Source of the DNA: Rugamonas fusca
GTDB taxonomy: Bacteria; Pseudomonadota; Gammaproteobacteria; Burkholderiales; Burkholderiaceae_D
Assembly: GCF_014042365.1 (NCBI RefSeq)
Contig: NZ_JACEZS010000039.1
Span: forward strand, 1 to 35,634
DNA length: 35,634 nucleotides
Direction of reading: 5' to 3'
The notes under the pieces are model-generated. The model made no database searches and was not told the DNA's origin. It saw only the letters and a list, made by a program, of their open reading frames with translations. How positions within the stretch are numbered: position 1 is the first letter of the stretch; each line of letters starts with the position of its first letter. This document shows positions 17,001 through 24,306 of this stretch, piece by piece. Both the position numbers and the translations under genes were made by a program.

Positions 17001-17725
17001 GCCTGCGGCTCCACGGCGACCTGGCCGGCCAGCACATAGCCGCCGTTGCGCACGGTCTTGATGATTTGCGGCAGCCGCGCGTCCTCGCCCAGCTTCTGGC
17101 GCAGGCGGCTGATCTGGATATCGATCGAGCGGTCGAACGGATCGGCGTCGCGGCCTTGCGTGAGGTTCAGCAGCTGGTCGCGGTTGAGCACGCGGTTCGG
17201 GTGTTCGAGGAATACCTTGAGCAAACGGTATTCGGCGCCCGACAGCATGATCACCAGGCCGTCCGGGTTGAGCAGGTGGCGCGCCGTCAGGTCCAGGGTC
17301 CAGCCGGAGAAGCGGATGCGCTCGGCCTTGTCGCTGCCGTGGCCGCTGGGCATGGCGTTACTGCGGCGCAGCACGCTGCGGATGCGGGCCAGCAACTCGC
17401 GCGGCTCGAACGGCTTGGGCAGGTAATCGTCGGCGCCCATTTCCAGCCCCAGGATGCGGTCCAGCGGCTCGTTGCGCGCCGTCAGCATGATGACGGGCAG
17501 GGTCGAATGGGCGCGCAGCTTGCGGCACAGCGTGAGGCCATCGTCGCCGGGCAAGTTCAGGTCCAGCACCACCAGGTCGGGCCGCGATTCGTCCAGCAGC
17601 TTCCACATGGCCGTGCCGTCGGCCGCGCCCAGCGTACGGTAACCGTTGGTTTCCAGGTAATCGGCCAGCAGGGTGCGGATGTCGCGATCGTCGTCAACGA
17701 TCAGAATTGTCGAGATGGATTCCAT
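16997..17725 (-). CDS. OmpR-family response regulator
   Basis: The 242-residue protein has a receiver domain with acidic pocket DDD (residues 11-13), phosphoacceptor Asp55 in LVVLDLNLP and the switch lysine in DDYLPKPFEPRE. A winged-helix DNA-binding domain of the OmpR type follows (PFDRSIDIQISRLRQKLGED ending in a VRNGGYVLAGQ wing). The frame is open upstream, but the start MESISTILIVDDD gives the canonical N-terminus. It is first gene of a probable RR-HK-adaptor-permease operon and is divergent from the Spy-like gene, a frequent target in such arrangements. Confidence 0.95.
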   Translation of the reverse strand: MESISTILIVDDDRDIRTLLADYLETNGYRTLGAADGTAMWKLLDESRPDLVVLDLNLPGDDGLTLCRKLRAHSTLPVIMLTARNEPLDRILGLEMGADDYLPKPFEPRELLARIRSVLRRSNAMPSGHGSDKAERIRFSGWTLDLTARHLLNPDGLVIMLSGAEYRLLKVFLEHPNRVLNRDQLLNLTQGRDADPFDRSIDIQISRLRQKLGEDARLPQIIKTVRNGGYVLAGQVAVEPQA

Positions 17726-17767
17726 GTGTTCATTATCGCCAGTTTGGCCGCGCCTGACCAAGGGCCA

Positions 17768-17817
17768 TTTGTATCGGCTTGTAGTGCCCCCTTGCCAGGG
17801 AAACAGTTTGATACAAA
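17768..17817. promoter_or_regulatory. Inverted repeat in the regulator / Spy-like divergent spacer
   Basis: TTTGTATC (17768-17775) and GATACAAA (17810-17817) are perfect 8-base complements 34 bases apart, in the 197-base spacer between the divergent response regulator and Spy-like genes. A smaller palindrome with arms CCC and GGG lies between them. The position suits a binding region for the encoded regulator, although OmpR-type proteins more often use direct repeats. No confident -10/-35 pair was identified. Confidence 0.4.
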
Positions 17818-17922
17818 AACCGGCAACGGGGAAACTTGGTCGAAACACGGGCCTGCCACCATATGCTGCATGAGACGAGCAACAACGCAGCGTCTTGCCA
17901 CGACTTTGATAAAGGAACCACC

Positions 17923-18396
17923 ATGAACACCGTACGCAAAAGCATCCTGATCGGCATGACCGTGCTGGGCCTGGCCGGCGCCAGCGCCGCCGCCCTGGCC
18001 GACGACACGGCCGGCCGCCACGGCTGGCAGGCCAACAGCGAGCAGCGCCAGGCCAGGATGGCCGACATGTTCGCCAAGCAGCAGGCCAAGCTGCACGACC
18101 AGCTCAAGCTGACGGCGGCCCAGGAACCGGCCTGGACGGCTTACCAGAATGCCATCAAACCTGCTGCGCCGGCCGAGCGCTTCGACCGCGCGGCCATCGC
18201 CAAAATGCCGGCGCCGGACCGCCTGGCCAAGATGATCGACCTGAGCAAGCAGCGTACGCTGACCATGGAAGGCCACCTGGGCGCGCTGAACACCTTCTAC
18301 GGCCAGCTGACGACGGAACAGAAGGCCATCTTCGATGACCACGCGATGGGCGGCGCGCACGGCCCGCATCCCATGATGCGCCACCACCGCGAGTAA
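17923..18396 (+). CDS. Spy/CpxP-like periplasmic LTxxQ-motif protein
   Basis: The 157-residue protein starts at ATG 17923 after an AAAGGA site and begins with a signal peptide (MNTVRKSILIGM then a hydrophobic stretch, cleavage near ALADD). The mature part is helical and charged, with two LTxxQ-type motifs, LTAAQ and LTTEQ, typical of Spy/CpxP periplasmic chaperones and stress sensors. A histidine and methionine-rich tail (HGPHPMMRHHRE) could bind metal. It is divergent from the response regulator, so it may be an envelope-stress target or feedback inhibitor of that system, as CpxP is for CpxA; this is inference. Confidence 0.88.
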   Translation: MNTVRKSILIGMTVLGLAGASAAALADDTAGRHGWQANSEQRQARMADMFAKQQAKLHDQLKLTAAQEPAWTAYQNAIKPAAPAERFDRAAIAKMPAPDRLAKMIDLSKQRTLTMEGHLGALNTFYGQLTTEQKAIFDDHAMGGAHGPHPMMRHHRE

Positions 18397-18404
18397 GTAG
18401 GCGA

Positions 18405-18429
18405 AACGCCCGGCGCAAGGCCGGGCGTT
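18405..18429. terminator. Bidirectional hairpin between convergent Spy-like gene and dsbD
   Basis: AACGCCCGGC (18405-18414) and GCCGGGCGTT (18420-18429) form a perfect 10-base stem with a 5-base loop, in the 37-base gap between the two convergent stop codons. T-runs are short on both strands. Confidence 0.7.
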
Positions 18430-18433
18430 GACG

Positions 18434-20368
18434 TTATTGTGGCAGCCGCGACAGCGACTGCAGGAATTTCTCGGCGTCCTGGAAGCCGATCACGCGCGCA
18501 TCGGCCAGCTCCTGGCCCTTGCCGTCGAACAGGATGATGCCCGGCGGGCCAAACAGGTGGAAGCGCTTGAGCATGGCCTTGTCGGCCTCGTCGTTGGCCG
18601 TCACGTCCACTTGCAGCAGCACCGTGTTGGCCAGCCGCGCACGCACGGCCGGCGCCACGAAGGTCAGCTTTTCCATTTCCTTGCAGGACACGCACCAGTC
18701 GGCGTAGAAGTCCAGCATGGCGCTCTTGCCGCCGGTCTGGGCCAGCACGGCATCGAGTTCCTCTACCGTCTTGACGCGCTTGAACGGCAGCGGCTGCACT
18801 GCGCCCTGCGCCTGCAGATGGGCCAGCGGTGCCAGCACATCGCGCCCGCCCGTGCTCACGCCCACCAGTTGCACCAGGCCCAGCGCGGCGAACACCAGGC
18901 CGGCGCTCTTGGACACCCAGTGTCCCATCTTGTTGCGCAGCAGGTAGACGCCGTAGCCGACCAGCAGCGCCGTCCAGCCCAGCATCTGCACGGCCGCCGG
19001 CAGCACGGGCGACACCAGCCACCACGCCATCGCCAGCAGCAGCACGCCGAAGAAGCGCTTGACGCCATCCATCCACAAGCCGGCCTTGGGCAACAGCGTG
19101 CCGGCCGACACGCCCACCAGCAGCAGCGGCACGCTCATGCCGACGGCCATCGCGAACAGGGCGCTGCCGCCGATGACGACGTCACGCGTCTGGCTGATGT
19201 AGACCAGCGCGCCAGCCAGCGGCGCGGCCACGCAGGGGCCGACGATCAGGGCCGAGATGGCGCCCATCACGAACACGCCAGCCAGCTTGCCGGCCGCCTG
19301 CCGGTGCGACATGGCGCTGAGCCGGGTTTGCAGCGCGGCCGGTACCTGCAGGTTGTAGTAGCCGAACATGGACAGCGACATGGCGGCCATCAGCAGCGCG
19401 AACGCGCCCAGCACCCACGGGTTCTGCAAGGCGGCAGCCAGGCCTTCGCCGATCAGGCCGGCGGCCACGCCCAGCGCCGTGTAGACAATGGCCATGCCCA
19501 GCGAATAGGTGGACGACAGCAGCAAGCCGCGCGCACGGCTGGCCTTGGCGCCCTCGCCCACGATAATGAACGACAGGATGGGCACCATGGGCAGCACGCA
19601 CGGCGTGAATGCCAACCCCAGGCCCAGCAGCATGAACAGCGGCACGATGACGAGCAGCCTGCCGCCCTTGAGCGCCGCTTCCACATTGCCCGGCTGGGCC
19701 GGCGTGGCGGCGGTGACGGGTGCGCTGGCGGCCGGCGCCATCACCGTCGTTTCCGGCGTGGGTACGGCATTGACGGTGACGCCGGGCGATACCGGCGCCG
19801 ATGGCACGGACGACTGGGTGGCCGGGGCCGACTGGCTGGCGCCGCCCGGTGGGGTCCCCTGCCCCAGTGCCAGCGCCGCCAGGCCCGGCGCGCCGCTGGC
19901 CGTCAGCGCGGCCTTGGCTTCCTGCGGGGCGTAGCATAAGCCCTTGTCGGAGCAACCCTGGCCGGTGGAGACCAGCGTGAAGCTGCCGCCGGCCTGGACC
20001 GGTATGGTGATGGTGACGCTGCCGCGGTAGGTTTCCACGTTCTTCTGGAACGTTTCGTCGAAGTGGATCTTGCCCGGCGGGATCGCCGGCGTGCCCAGCG
20101 TGGCGCCCTGGGCCGCGAACCTGAAGCGCTCGCGGTACATGTAGTAGCCGTCCGCGATCTGGTAGGTGACGGCCACCGTGTGGCTGTCGGCCATGCGGGC
20201 CGAGAAGCGGAAGGCGGCGTCCGGTTCCAGGTAGTCTTCATCGGCGCGGGCCGGCTGGCCGACGGCCAGCCACAGCAGCGCGAGCAGCGTCAGCACCCGG
20301 CGCAGGGCCGTGGCCGCGGTCGTAGCTGAATGTGCGGACAGGAAGGAAAAGGCGGCGAATCGTGGCAT
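18434..20368 (-). CDS. dsbD: Thiol:disulfide interchange protein DsbD
   Basis: DsbD moves reducing power from cytoplasmic thioredoxin to periplasmic partners such as DsbC and the cytochrome c maturation machinery. The 644-residue protein has a signal peptide, an N-terminal immunoglobulin-like domain with a cysteine pair in GCSDKGLCYAP (about 139 and 145), a transmembrane core with the active cysteines in FTPCVLPMVP and VGPCVAAPL, and a C-terminal thioredoxin domain with CVSC in DWCVSCKEME. I chose MPRFAAFSF at 20368; a GTG 15 codons earlier is possible. It could supply reductant to the ResB/CcsB system encoded to the left. Confidence 0.95.
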   Translation of the reverse strand: MPRFAAFSFLSAHSATTAATALRRVLTLLALLWLAVGQPARADEDYLEPDAAFRFSARMADSHTVAVTYQIADGYYMYRERFRFAAQGATLGTPAIPPGKIHFDETFQKNVETYRGSVTITIPVQAGGSFTLVSTGQGCSDKGLCYAPQEAKAALTASGAPGLAALALGQGTPPGGASQSAPATQSSVPSAPVSPGVTVNAVPTPETTVMAPAASAPVTAATPAQPGNVEAALKGGRLLVIVPLFMLLGLGLAFTPCVLPMVPILSFIIVGEGAKASRARGLLLSSTYSLGMAIVYTALGVAAGLIGEGLAAALQNPWVLGAFALLMAAMSLSMFGYYNLQVPAALQTRLSAMSHRQAAGKLAGVFVMGAISALIVGPCVAAPLAGALVYISQTRDVVIGGSALFAMAVGMSVPLLLVGVSAGTLLPKAGLWMDGVKRFFGVLLLAMAWWLVSPVLPAAVQMLGWTALLVGYGVYLLRNKMGHWVSKSAGLVFAALGLVQLVGVSTGGRDVLAPLAHLQAQGAVQPLPFKRVKTVEELDAVLAQTGGKSAMLDFYADWCVSCKEMEKLTFVAPAVRARLANTVLLQVDVTANDEADKAMLKRFHLFGPPGIILFDGKGQELADARVIGFQDAEKFLQSLSRLPQ

Positions 20369-20465
20369 AGGAGACGAATGAAGGCGAATTGGGCTCAACG
20401 GGCAATAGTACACCGGCGCGCGCCTCGCCGTCTGAGCGCGGCCTTAAGATGGATGGCCGAAAAGC

Positions 20466-20492
20466 AAAAAAGCCAGGCAGAGCCTGGCTTTT
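20466..20492 (-). terminator. Terminator of the alpha operon (after rplQ)
   Basis: GCCAGGC-AGA-GCCTGGC is a perfect 7-base stem with a 3-base loop, flanked by A-runs and T-runs that extend pairing and give a T6 tail on the minus strand. It lies 22 bases after the rplQ stop and marks the end of the ribosomal superoperon before dsbD. Confidence 0.9.
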
Positions 20493-20514
20493 CTGACATG
20501 ACAACGACCGGCTA

Positions 20515-20910
20515 TTACTCGGCGGTTGGCGCGTCTTCCACAGCGGTGACTTCTGGACGGTCCAGCAGCTCGACGTAAGCCATTGGCGCGTTGTCGCCAA
20601 CGCGGAAGCCCATTTTCAGGATACGCAGGTAGCCGCCGTTACGGGCAGCGTAGCGTGGGCCCAGTTCGGCGAACAGCTTCACGACCATTTCGCGGTCGCG
20701 CAGGCGGGAGAACGCCAGACGCTTGTTGGCCAGGGTGTCGGTCTTGCCCAGGGTCAGGATAGGCTCGACAACGCGACGCAGTTCCTTGGCCTTTGGCAGG
20801 GTGGTCTTGATGGCTTCATGACGCAGCAGGGAAACGGTCATGTTGCGCAGCATGGCCAGACGGTGGGACGAGGTACGGTTCAGCTTACGGAGGCCGTGAC
20901 GGTGACGCAT
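20515..20910 (-). CDS. rplQ: 50S ribosomal protein L17
   Basis: L17 is a large-subunit protein near the peptide exit tunnel. The 131-residue sequence begins MRHRHGLRKLNRTSSHRLAM, the family's basic N-terminus, and ends with a short acidic tail (EDAPTAE). It is the last gene of the cluster, is preceded by GAAAGGAAG, and is separated from rpoA by 239 bases that hold a tandem palindromic repeat, an unusually long gap for this gene pair. Confidence 0.97.
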   Translation of the reverse strand: MRHRHGLRKLNRTSSHRLAMLRNMTVSLLRHEAIKTTLPKAKELRRVVEPILTLGKTDTLANKRLAFSRLRDREMVVKLFAELGPRYAARNGGYLRILKMGFRVGDNAPMAYVELLDRPEVTAVEDAPTAE

Positions 20911-21028
20911 GGTACTTCCTTTCGATGGTGTTTAAATCCGAGTTCTTCGATCGCTGCCGCCAGGGCGGAAGCGCGGACCGGTTCTAGTGGGTTAAACGCC
21001 CGGCGCGCCATGCGCCGGACGGGTACTA

Positions 21029-21146
21029 CAAATCAGTTGGTAACAGGGCAGAACATCGCTGCGCGGTGTCCGGCACTGTCACCCAATCAAATCAGTTGGT
21101 AACAGGCCAGAACATCGCTGCGCGATGTCCTGGACTGTCACCCAAT
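21029..21146. repeat. Two tandem copies of a 59-base palindromic repeat, family B
   Basis: Units 21029-21087 and 21088-21146 are head-to-tail copies differing at only a few bases. Each is itself a near-palindrome. In the second, CCAGAACATCGC (21107-21118) and GCGATGTCCTGG (21122-21133) pair around a 3-base loop with a single G-U wobble in RNA, and TTGGTAACAG against CTGTCACCCAA extends the stem to about 50 bases (21096-21145). Copy 1 has more stem mismatches. The pair sits between rpoA and rplQ, 3 bases from the rpoA stop. A separate GC-rich hairpin (CCGGCGC/GCGCCGG) lies just upstream of rplQ near 21002-21018. Confidence 0.85.
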
Positions 21147-21149
21147 TTG

Positions 21150-22127
21150 TTATTTTTCCAGCCCAGCAGGCGGCCAGTTTTCCAGCTTCATGCCCAAGGT
21201 CAGGCCGCGCGAAGCGAGCACTTCCTTGATTTCGTTCAGCGACTTGCGGCCCAGGTTCGGCGTCTTCAGCAGTTCGTTTTCCGAACGCTGGATCAGGTCG
21301 CCGATGTAGTAGATGTTTTCCGCTTTCAGGCAGTTGGCCGAACGGACGGTCAGCTCCAGGTCGTCCACCGGACGCAGCAGGATAGGATCGACCAGCGGAG
21401 CACGCGATGGCGCTTCGGCAGCCGCTTCCGTGCCTTCCAGGGCAGCGAACACGTTCAACTGGTCGACCAGCACGCGAGCCGACTGGCGGATCGCTTCTTC
21501 CGGCGAAATCACGCCGTTGGTCTCGATGTTGATGATCAGCTTGTCCAGGTCGGTACGCTGTTCCACACGGGCCGATTCCACGAAGTACGACACGCGGCGC
21601 ACGGGCGAGAACGACGCGTCCAGGATGATGCGGCCGATGGTCTTGTTGGTGTCTTCCGACAGGCGGCGCACGTTACCGGGCACATAGCCGCGGCCTTTTT
21701 CGACCTTGATCTGCATGTCCAGTTTACCGCCGGCCGTCAGGTGGGCGATCACGTGGTCCGGGTTGATCAGTTCCACATCGTGGGGCAGATCGATGTCCGA
21801 AGCCAGCACGGCGCCTTCGCCTTCCTTCTTCAGGGTCAGGGTGACGGAGTCACGGTTGTGGACTTTGAAGACCACGCCCTTCAGGTTCAGCAGCAGGTCG
21901 ACCACGTCTTCTTGCACGCCGTCGAGCGACGAGTATTCGTGCACGACGCCGGCGATCGTCACCTCGGTGGGGGCGTAGCCGATCATCGACGACAGCAGCA
22001 CGCGGCGCAGCGCGTTACCCAGGGTGTGGCCATAGCCGCGTTCGAACGGCTCCATCACGACTTTCGCGTGACCGGCGCCCAGCGCCTCGACATCGATAAT
22101 ACGTGGTTTCAACAAACTGTTTTGCAT
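21150..22127 (-). CDS. rpoA: RNA polymerase alpha subunit
   Basis: Alpha dimerises to start polymerase assembly and contacts UP elements and activators. The 325-residue protein has the N-terminal dimerisation domain (EPFERGYGHTLGNALRRVLL near residues 27-46) and the C-terminal DNA-binding domain with helix-hairpin-helix signature TPNLGRKSLNEIKEVLASRG. An acidic, alanine-rich linker (about 233-250) joins them. Length is typical of betaproteobacteria. It lies 103 bases downstream of rpsD with a terminator-like hairpin in between. Confidence 0.98.
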   Translation of the reverse strand: MQNSLLKPRIIDVEALGAGHAKVVMEPFERGYGHTLGNALRRVLLSSMIGYAPTEVTIAGVVHEYSSLDGVQEDVVDLLLNLKGVVFKVHNRDSVTLTLKKEGEGAVLASDIDLPHDVELINPDHVIAHLTAGGKLDMQIKVEKGRGYVPGNVRRLSEDTNKTIGRIILDASFSPVRRVSYFVESARVEQRTDLDKLIINIETNGVISPEEAIRQSARVLVDQLNVFAALEGTEAAAEAPSRAPLVDPILLRPVDDLELTVRSANCLKAENIYYIGDLIQRSENELLKTPNLGRKSLNEIKEVLASRGLTLGMKLENWPPAGLEK

Positions 22128-22185
22128 GAAATGTCCTTTTCAATACCCTCGGCTCGTTACGCCGATAAGGCTGATGGCATTAGTG

Positions 22186-22211
22186 AAAACGCCCACTCCG
22201 TAGAGTGGGCG
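22186..22211 (-). terminator. UNCG-capped terminator-like hairpin between rpsD and rpoA
   Basis: On the minus strand CGCCCACTC and GAGTGGGCG form a perfect 9-base stem closed by the very stable loop C(UACG)G and followed by TTTT. It has the form of an intrinsic terminator or attenuator, inside what is usually an uninterrupted operon. It would lower rpoA-rplQ transcription relative to rpsD or protect the rpsD message 3' end. Confidence 0.7.
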
Positions 22212-22230
22212 GGATTACAACCGACTACGA

Positions 22231-22854
22231 TTAACGCGAGTACAGTTCGACGATCAGCGATTCGTTGACGTCGTTGGCGATTTCGTTACGCTCTGGCAGG
22301 GACTTGAAGGTGCCTTCCATTTTCTTGGCGTCAACCGACACCCAGCTTGGCATACCGACTTGCTCAGCCAGCGACAGCGCTTCGATGATACGGGTCTGCT
22401 TCTTCGACTTTTCGCGCACGGCGATCACGTCGCCCACTTTCACGGAGTACGAAGCGATGTTCACGACTTGGCCGTTCACGGTGAAGGCTTTGTGCGATAC
22501 CAGCTGACGCGCTTCAGCGCGGGTCGAGCCGAAGCCCATGCGGTAAGCGACGTTGTCCAGACGGGTTTCCAGCAGCTTCAGCAGGGTTTCGCCGGTGTTG
22601 CCCTTGCGGCGGTCGGCTTCGGCGAAGTAGCGGCGGAACTGACGCTCGAGGACGCCGTACATGCGCTTGACCTTCTGCTTTTCGCGCAGCTGGTTGCCGT
22701 AGTCCGAGGTGCGGGCACCCGATTTGACGCCGTGCTGGCCTGGCTTGACGTCCAGTTTGCACTTGCTGTCGAGCGAGCGGCGTGCGCTCTTGAGGAACAG
22801 GTCCGTACCTTCACGGCGGGACAGTTTTGCTTTTGGTCCGATATAACGTGCCAC
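22231..22854 (-). CDS. rpsD: 30S ribosomal protein S4
   Basis: S4 binds the 5' domain of 16S rRNA early in assembly and in E. coli represses its own operon. The 207-residue protein begins MARYIGPKAKLSRREGTDLF and has the S4 RNA-binding domain (LETRLDNVAYRMGFGSTRAEARQ) in its second half. The N-terminal region has a single cysteine, so it is the zinc-free form. It follows a 254-base leader with a strong -10 element and hairpins, so it probably starts its own transcription unit. Confidence 0.98.
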   Translation of the reverse strand: MARYIGPKAKLSRREGTDLFLKSARRSLDSKCKLDVKPGQHGVKSGARTSDYGNQLREKQKVKRMYGVLERQFRRYFAEADRRKGNTGETLLKLLETRLDNVAYRMGFGSTRAEARQLVSHKAFTVNGQVVNIASYSVKVGDVIAVREKSKKQTRIIEALSLAEQVGMPSWVSVDAKKMEGTFKSLPERNEIANDVNESLIVELYSR

Positions 22855-22887
22855 GATGCTTCCTTTTTTTAAATAATAACGCCCCAG

Positions 22888-22905
22888 CTACATGCTTGCA
22901 TGCAG
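22888..22905 (-). promoter_or_regulatory. Hairpin in the rpsD leader near the ribosome site
   Basis: CTGCATG and CATGTAG on the minus strand form a 7-base stem (one G-U pair) with a CAAG loop, about 33 bases upstream of the rpsD start. A second small stem, GTCTGG/CCAGAC, occurs at 22916-22938. Such leader structures could be a target for S4 autoregulation, but no similarity to the E. coli pseudoknot was established. Confidence 0.35.
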
Positions 22906-22952
22906 TTAGGCGCTAGTCTGGTCCGCGTTTGGCCAGACGGTGGCTGAAAACG

Positions 22953-22983
22953 AAAAACCCGCCGAAACCGGTTCGACAGGCGG
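22953..22983 (-). terminator. Attenuator-like hairpin in the rpsD leader
   Basis: On the minus strand CCGCC...CGAA, a CCGG turn and TTTCGGCGGG form a bulged stem followed directly by TTTTT. It lies only about 10-40 bases downstream of the start site expected from the TATACT box at 22996-23001, so most early transcripts could be stopped here. Confidence 0.5.
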
Positions 22984-22995
22984 CAATAGCCGGGC

Positions 22996-23001
22996 AGTAT
23001 A
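22996..23001 (-). promoter_or_regulatory. Probable -10 element of the rpsD promoter
   Basis: TATACT on the minus strand matches the sigma-70 -10 consensus at five of six positions. No good -35 hexamer is found at 16-18 bases, so the promoter may be weak or activator-assisted. It lies in the rpsK-rpsD spacer and would start an rpsD-rpoA-rplQ unit. Confidence 0.5.
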
Positions 23002-23077
23002 ACCGTTTCCGGTTCCCTGCTCCAGCGATTTTTTTGTGCTGCTTTGAAACGGGGTACGGCACCACAGAAGGCTGGCG

Positions 23078-23093
23078 GGCGGGCGAACCCGCC
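23078..23093 (-). terminator. UUCG-capped hairpin after rpsK
   Basis: On the minus strand GGCGGG-TTCG-CCCGCC is a perfect 6-base stem with the stable UUCG loop, 15 bases beyond the rpsK stop. No T-run follows, so it may protect the 3' end or assist Rho-dependent stopping rather than terminate by itself. Confidence 0.55.
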
Positions 23094-23108
23094 GCCGCCG
23101 ACTGTGCT

Positions 23109-23513
23109 TTAGATACGACGACGCTTCGGAGGACGGCAGCCGTTGTGTGGCACTGGGGTCACGTCCTGGATCTCGGTGATCTTGATGCCCAGGTTGTTCA
23201 GTGCGCGCACTGCGGATTCGCGACCAGGACCTGGGCCCTTGATACGCACTTCCAGGTTCTTCACGCCGCATTCCACGGCGACTTTACCAGCTGCTTCAGC
23301 CGCAACCTGCGCTGCGAACGGGGTCGATTTACGCGACCCCTTGAAGCCAGCACCACCAGAGGTAGCCCACGACAGAGCGTTGCCCTGACGGTCGGTGATG
23401 GTGATGATGGTGTTGTTGAAGGAAGCGTGGACGTGCGCGATACCCTCGGCAACGTTCTTCTTGACCTTCTTACGAACGCGAGCTGCTGCTGCGCTGCTTT
23501 GTTGCTTAGCCAT
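23109..23513 (-). CDS. rpsK: 30S ribosomal protein S11
   Basis: S11 lies in the 30S platform and contacts mRNA near the E site. The 134-residue protein has the family signature VRIKGPGPGRESAVRAL and the conserved end TPVPHNGCRPPKRRRI. The alanine-rich N-terminus (MAKQQSSAAAARVRKKVKK) is typical of betaproteobacteria. It follows rpsM by 14 bases, and a stable hairpin lies just after its stop. Confidence 0.98.
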   Translation of the reverse strand: MAKQQSSAAAARVRKKVKKNVAEGIAHVHASFNNTIITITDRQGNALSWATSGGAGFKGSRKSTPFAAQVAAEAAGKVAVECGVKNLEVRIKGPGPGRESAVRALNNLGIKITEIQDVTPVPHNGCRPPKRRRI

Positions 23514-23527
23514 GTGATTTCCCTAGA

Positions 23528-23893
23528 TTATTTCTTGAGCGATTGTGCGGCTTTGCGCGGGCCCTTGCGGGTACGTGCATTGGTGCGAGTACGCTGGCCG
23601 CGGACCGGCAGGCCCTTACGGTGACGCATACCACGGTAGCAACCCAGGTCCATCAAACGCTTGATGTTCATGGACAGTTCGCGACGCAGATCGCCTTCGA
23701 CGATGAATTTTGCTACTTCATCGCGCAGCTTTTCCAGTTCGCTATCGTCCAGGTCTTTGACCTTCTTGTTGGTCGCGATGCCCGTTGCGGCGCAGATGAA
23801 CTTTGCGCGCGGGCGGCCTACACCGTAGATGGCCGTCAGGCCGATAACGGTGTGCTGATGATTGGGGATATTAACCCCTGCAATACGTGCCAT
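23528..23893 (-). CDS. rpsM: 30S ribosomal protein S13
   Basis: S13 in the 30S head contacts tRNA and the 50S subunit. The 121-residue sequence begins MARIAGVNIPNHQHTVIGL and has the signature RGMRHRKGLPVRGQRTRTNA, followed by a lysine-rich tail that reaches the P-site tRNA. It follows rpmJ by 27 bases and is probably co-transcribed with rpmJ and rpsK. Confidence 0.98.
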   Translation of the reverse strand: MARIAGVNIPNHQHTVIGLTAIYGVGRPRAKFICAATGIATNKKVKDLDDSELEKLRDEVAKFIVEGDLRRELSMNIKRLMDLGCYRGMRHRKGLPVRGQRTRTNARTRKGPRKAAQSLKK

Positions 23894-23920
23894 TCGTTAT
23901 TCCTCGATAAATAACGGTTA

Positions 23921-24034
23921 TTAACCTTGACGCTGCTTGTGGCGTGGTTCGACGCAGATGACGCGAACAACACCCTTGCGCTTGATGATCTTGCAGTTGC
24001 GGCAGATCCGCTTGACTGAGGCGTTAACTTTCAT
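23921..24034 (-). CDS. rpmJ: 50S ribosomal protein L36 (zinc-binding form)
   Basis: This 37-residue protein, MKVNASVKRICRNCKIIKRK and onward, was found by translating the gap between infA and rpsM. It keeps the four zinc ligands Cys11, Cys14, Cys27 and His32. L36 organises 23S rRNA near the peptidyl transferase region. The ATG at 24034 is 32 bases after the infA stop and is preceded by AGAGAG. Position between infA and rpsM is the standard location. Confidence 0.97.
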   Translation of the reverse strand: MKVNASVKRICRNCKIIKRKGVVRVICVEPRHKQRQG

Positions 24035-24066
24035 TTTGCACTCTCTTCTTGGTTCAATATTGTTGG

Positions 24067-24285
24067 TTACTTGGTCCGGAACACGATGCGGGCCCGGCTC
24101 AAGTCATAGGGTGTCAGCTCTACCGTCACCTTGTCGCCAGGAAGAATGCGGATATAGTTCATCCGCATTTTACCCGAAATATGCCCGAGCACCACGTGTC
24201 CGTTTTCCAGCTTCACTCGAAATGTTGCATTCGGCAGATTCTCGAGAATCTCGCCCTGCATCTGTATGACGTCGTCTTTTGCCAT
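24067..24285 (-). CDS. infA: Translation initiation factor IF-1
   Basis: IF-1 occupies the A site during initiation and helps IF-2 and IF-3. The 72-residue protein is a single OB-fold, with the family sequence MAKDDVIQMQGEI, NATFRVKLENGH and HISGKMRMNYIRILPGDKV. It lies 21 bases after secY and before rpmJ, as in many betaproteobacteria. Confidence 0.98.
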   Translation of the reverse strand: MAKDDVIQMQGEILENLPNATFRVKLENGHVVLGHISGKMRMNYIRILPGDKVTVELTPYDLSRARIVFRTK

Positions 24286-24306
24286 TCGGTATGTTTGAAA
24301 CCGCGC

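Noticed and set aside
21029..21146. A two-repeat CRISPR-like arrangement
   Set aside because: The 59-base units abut with no unique spacers and are themselves palindromic; there are no cas genes.
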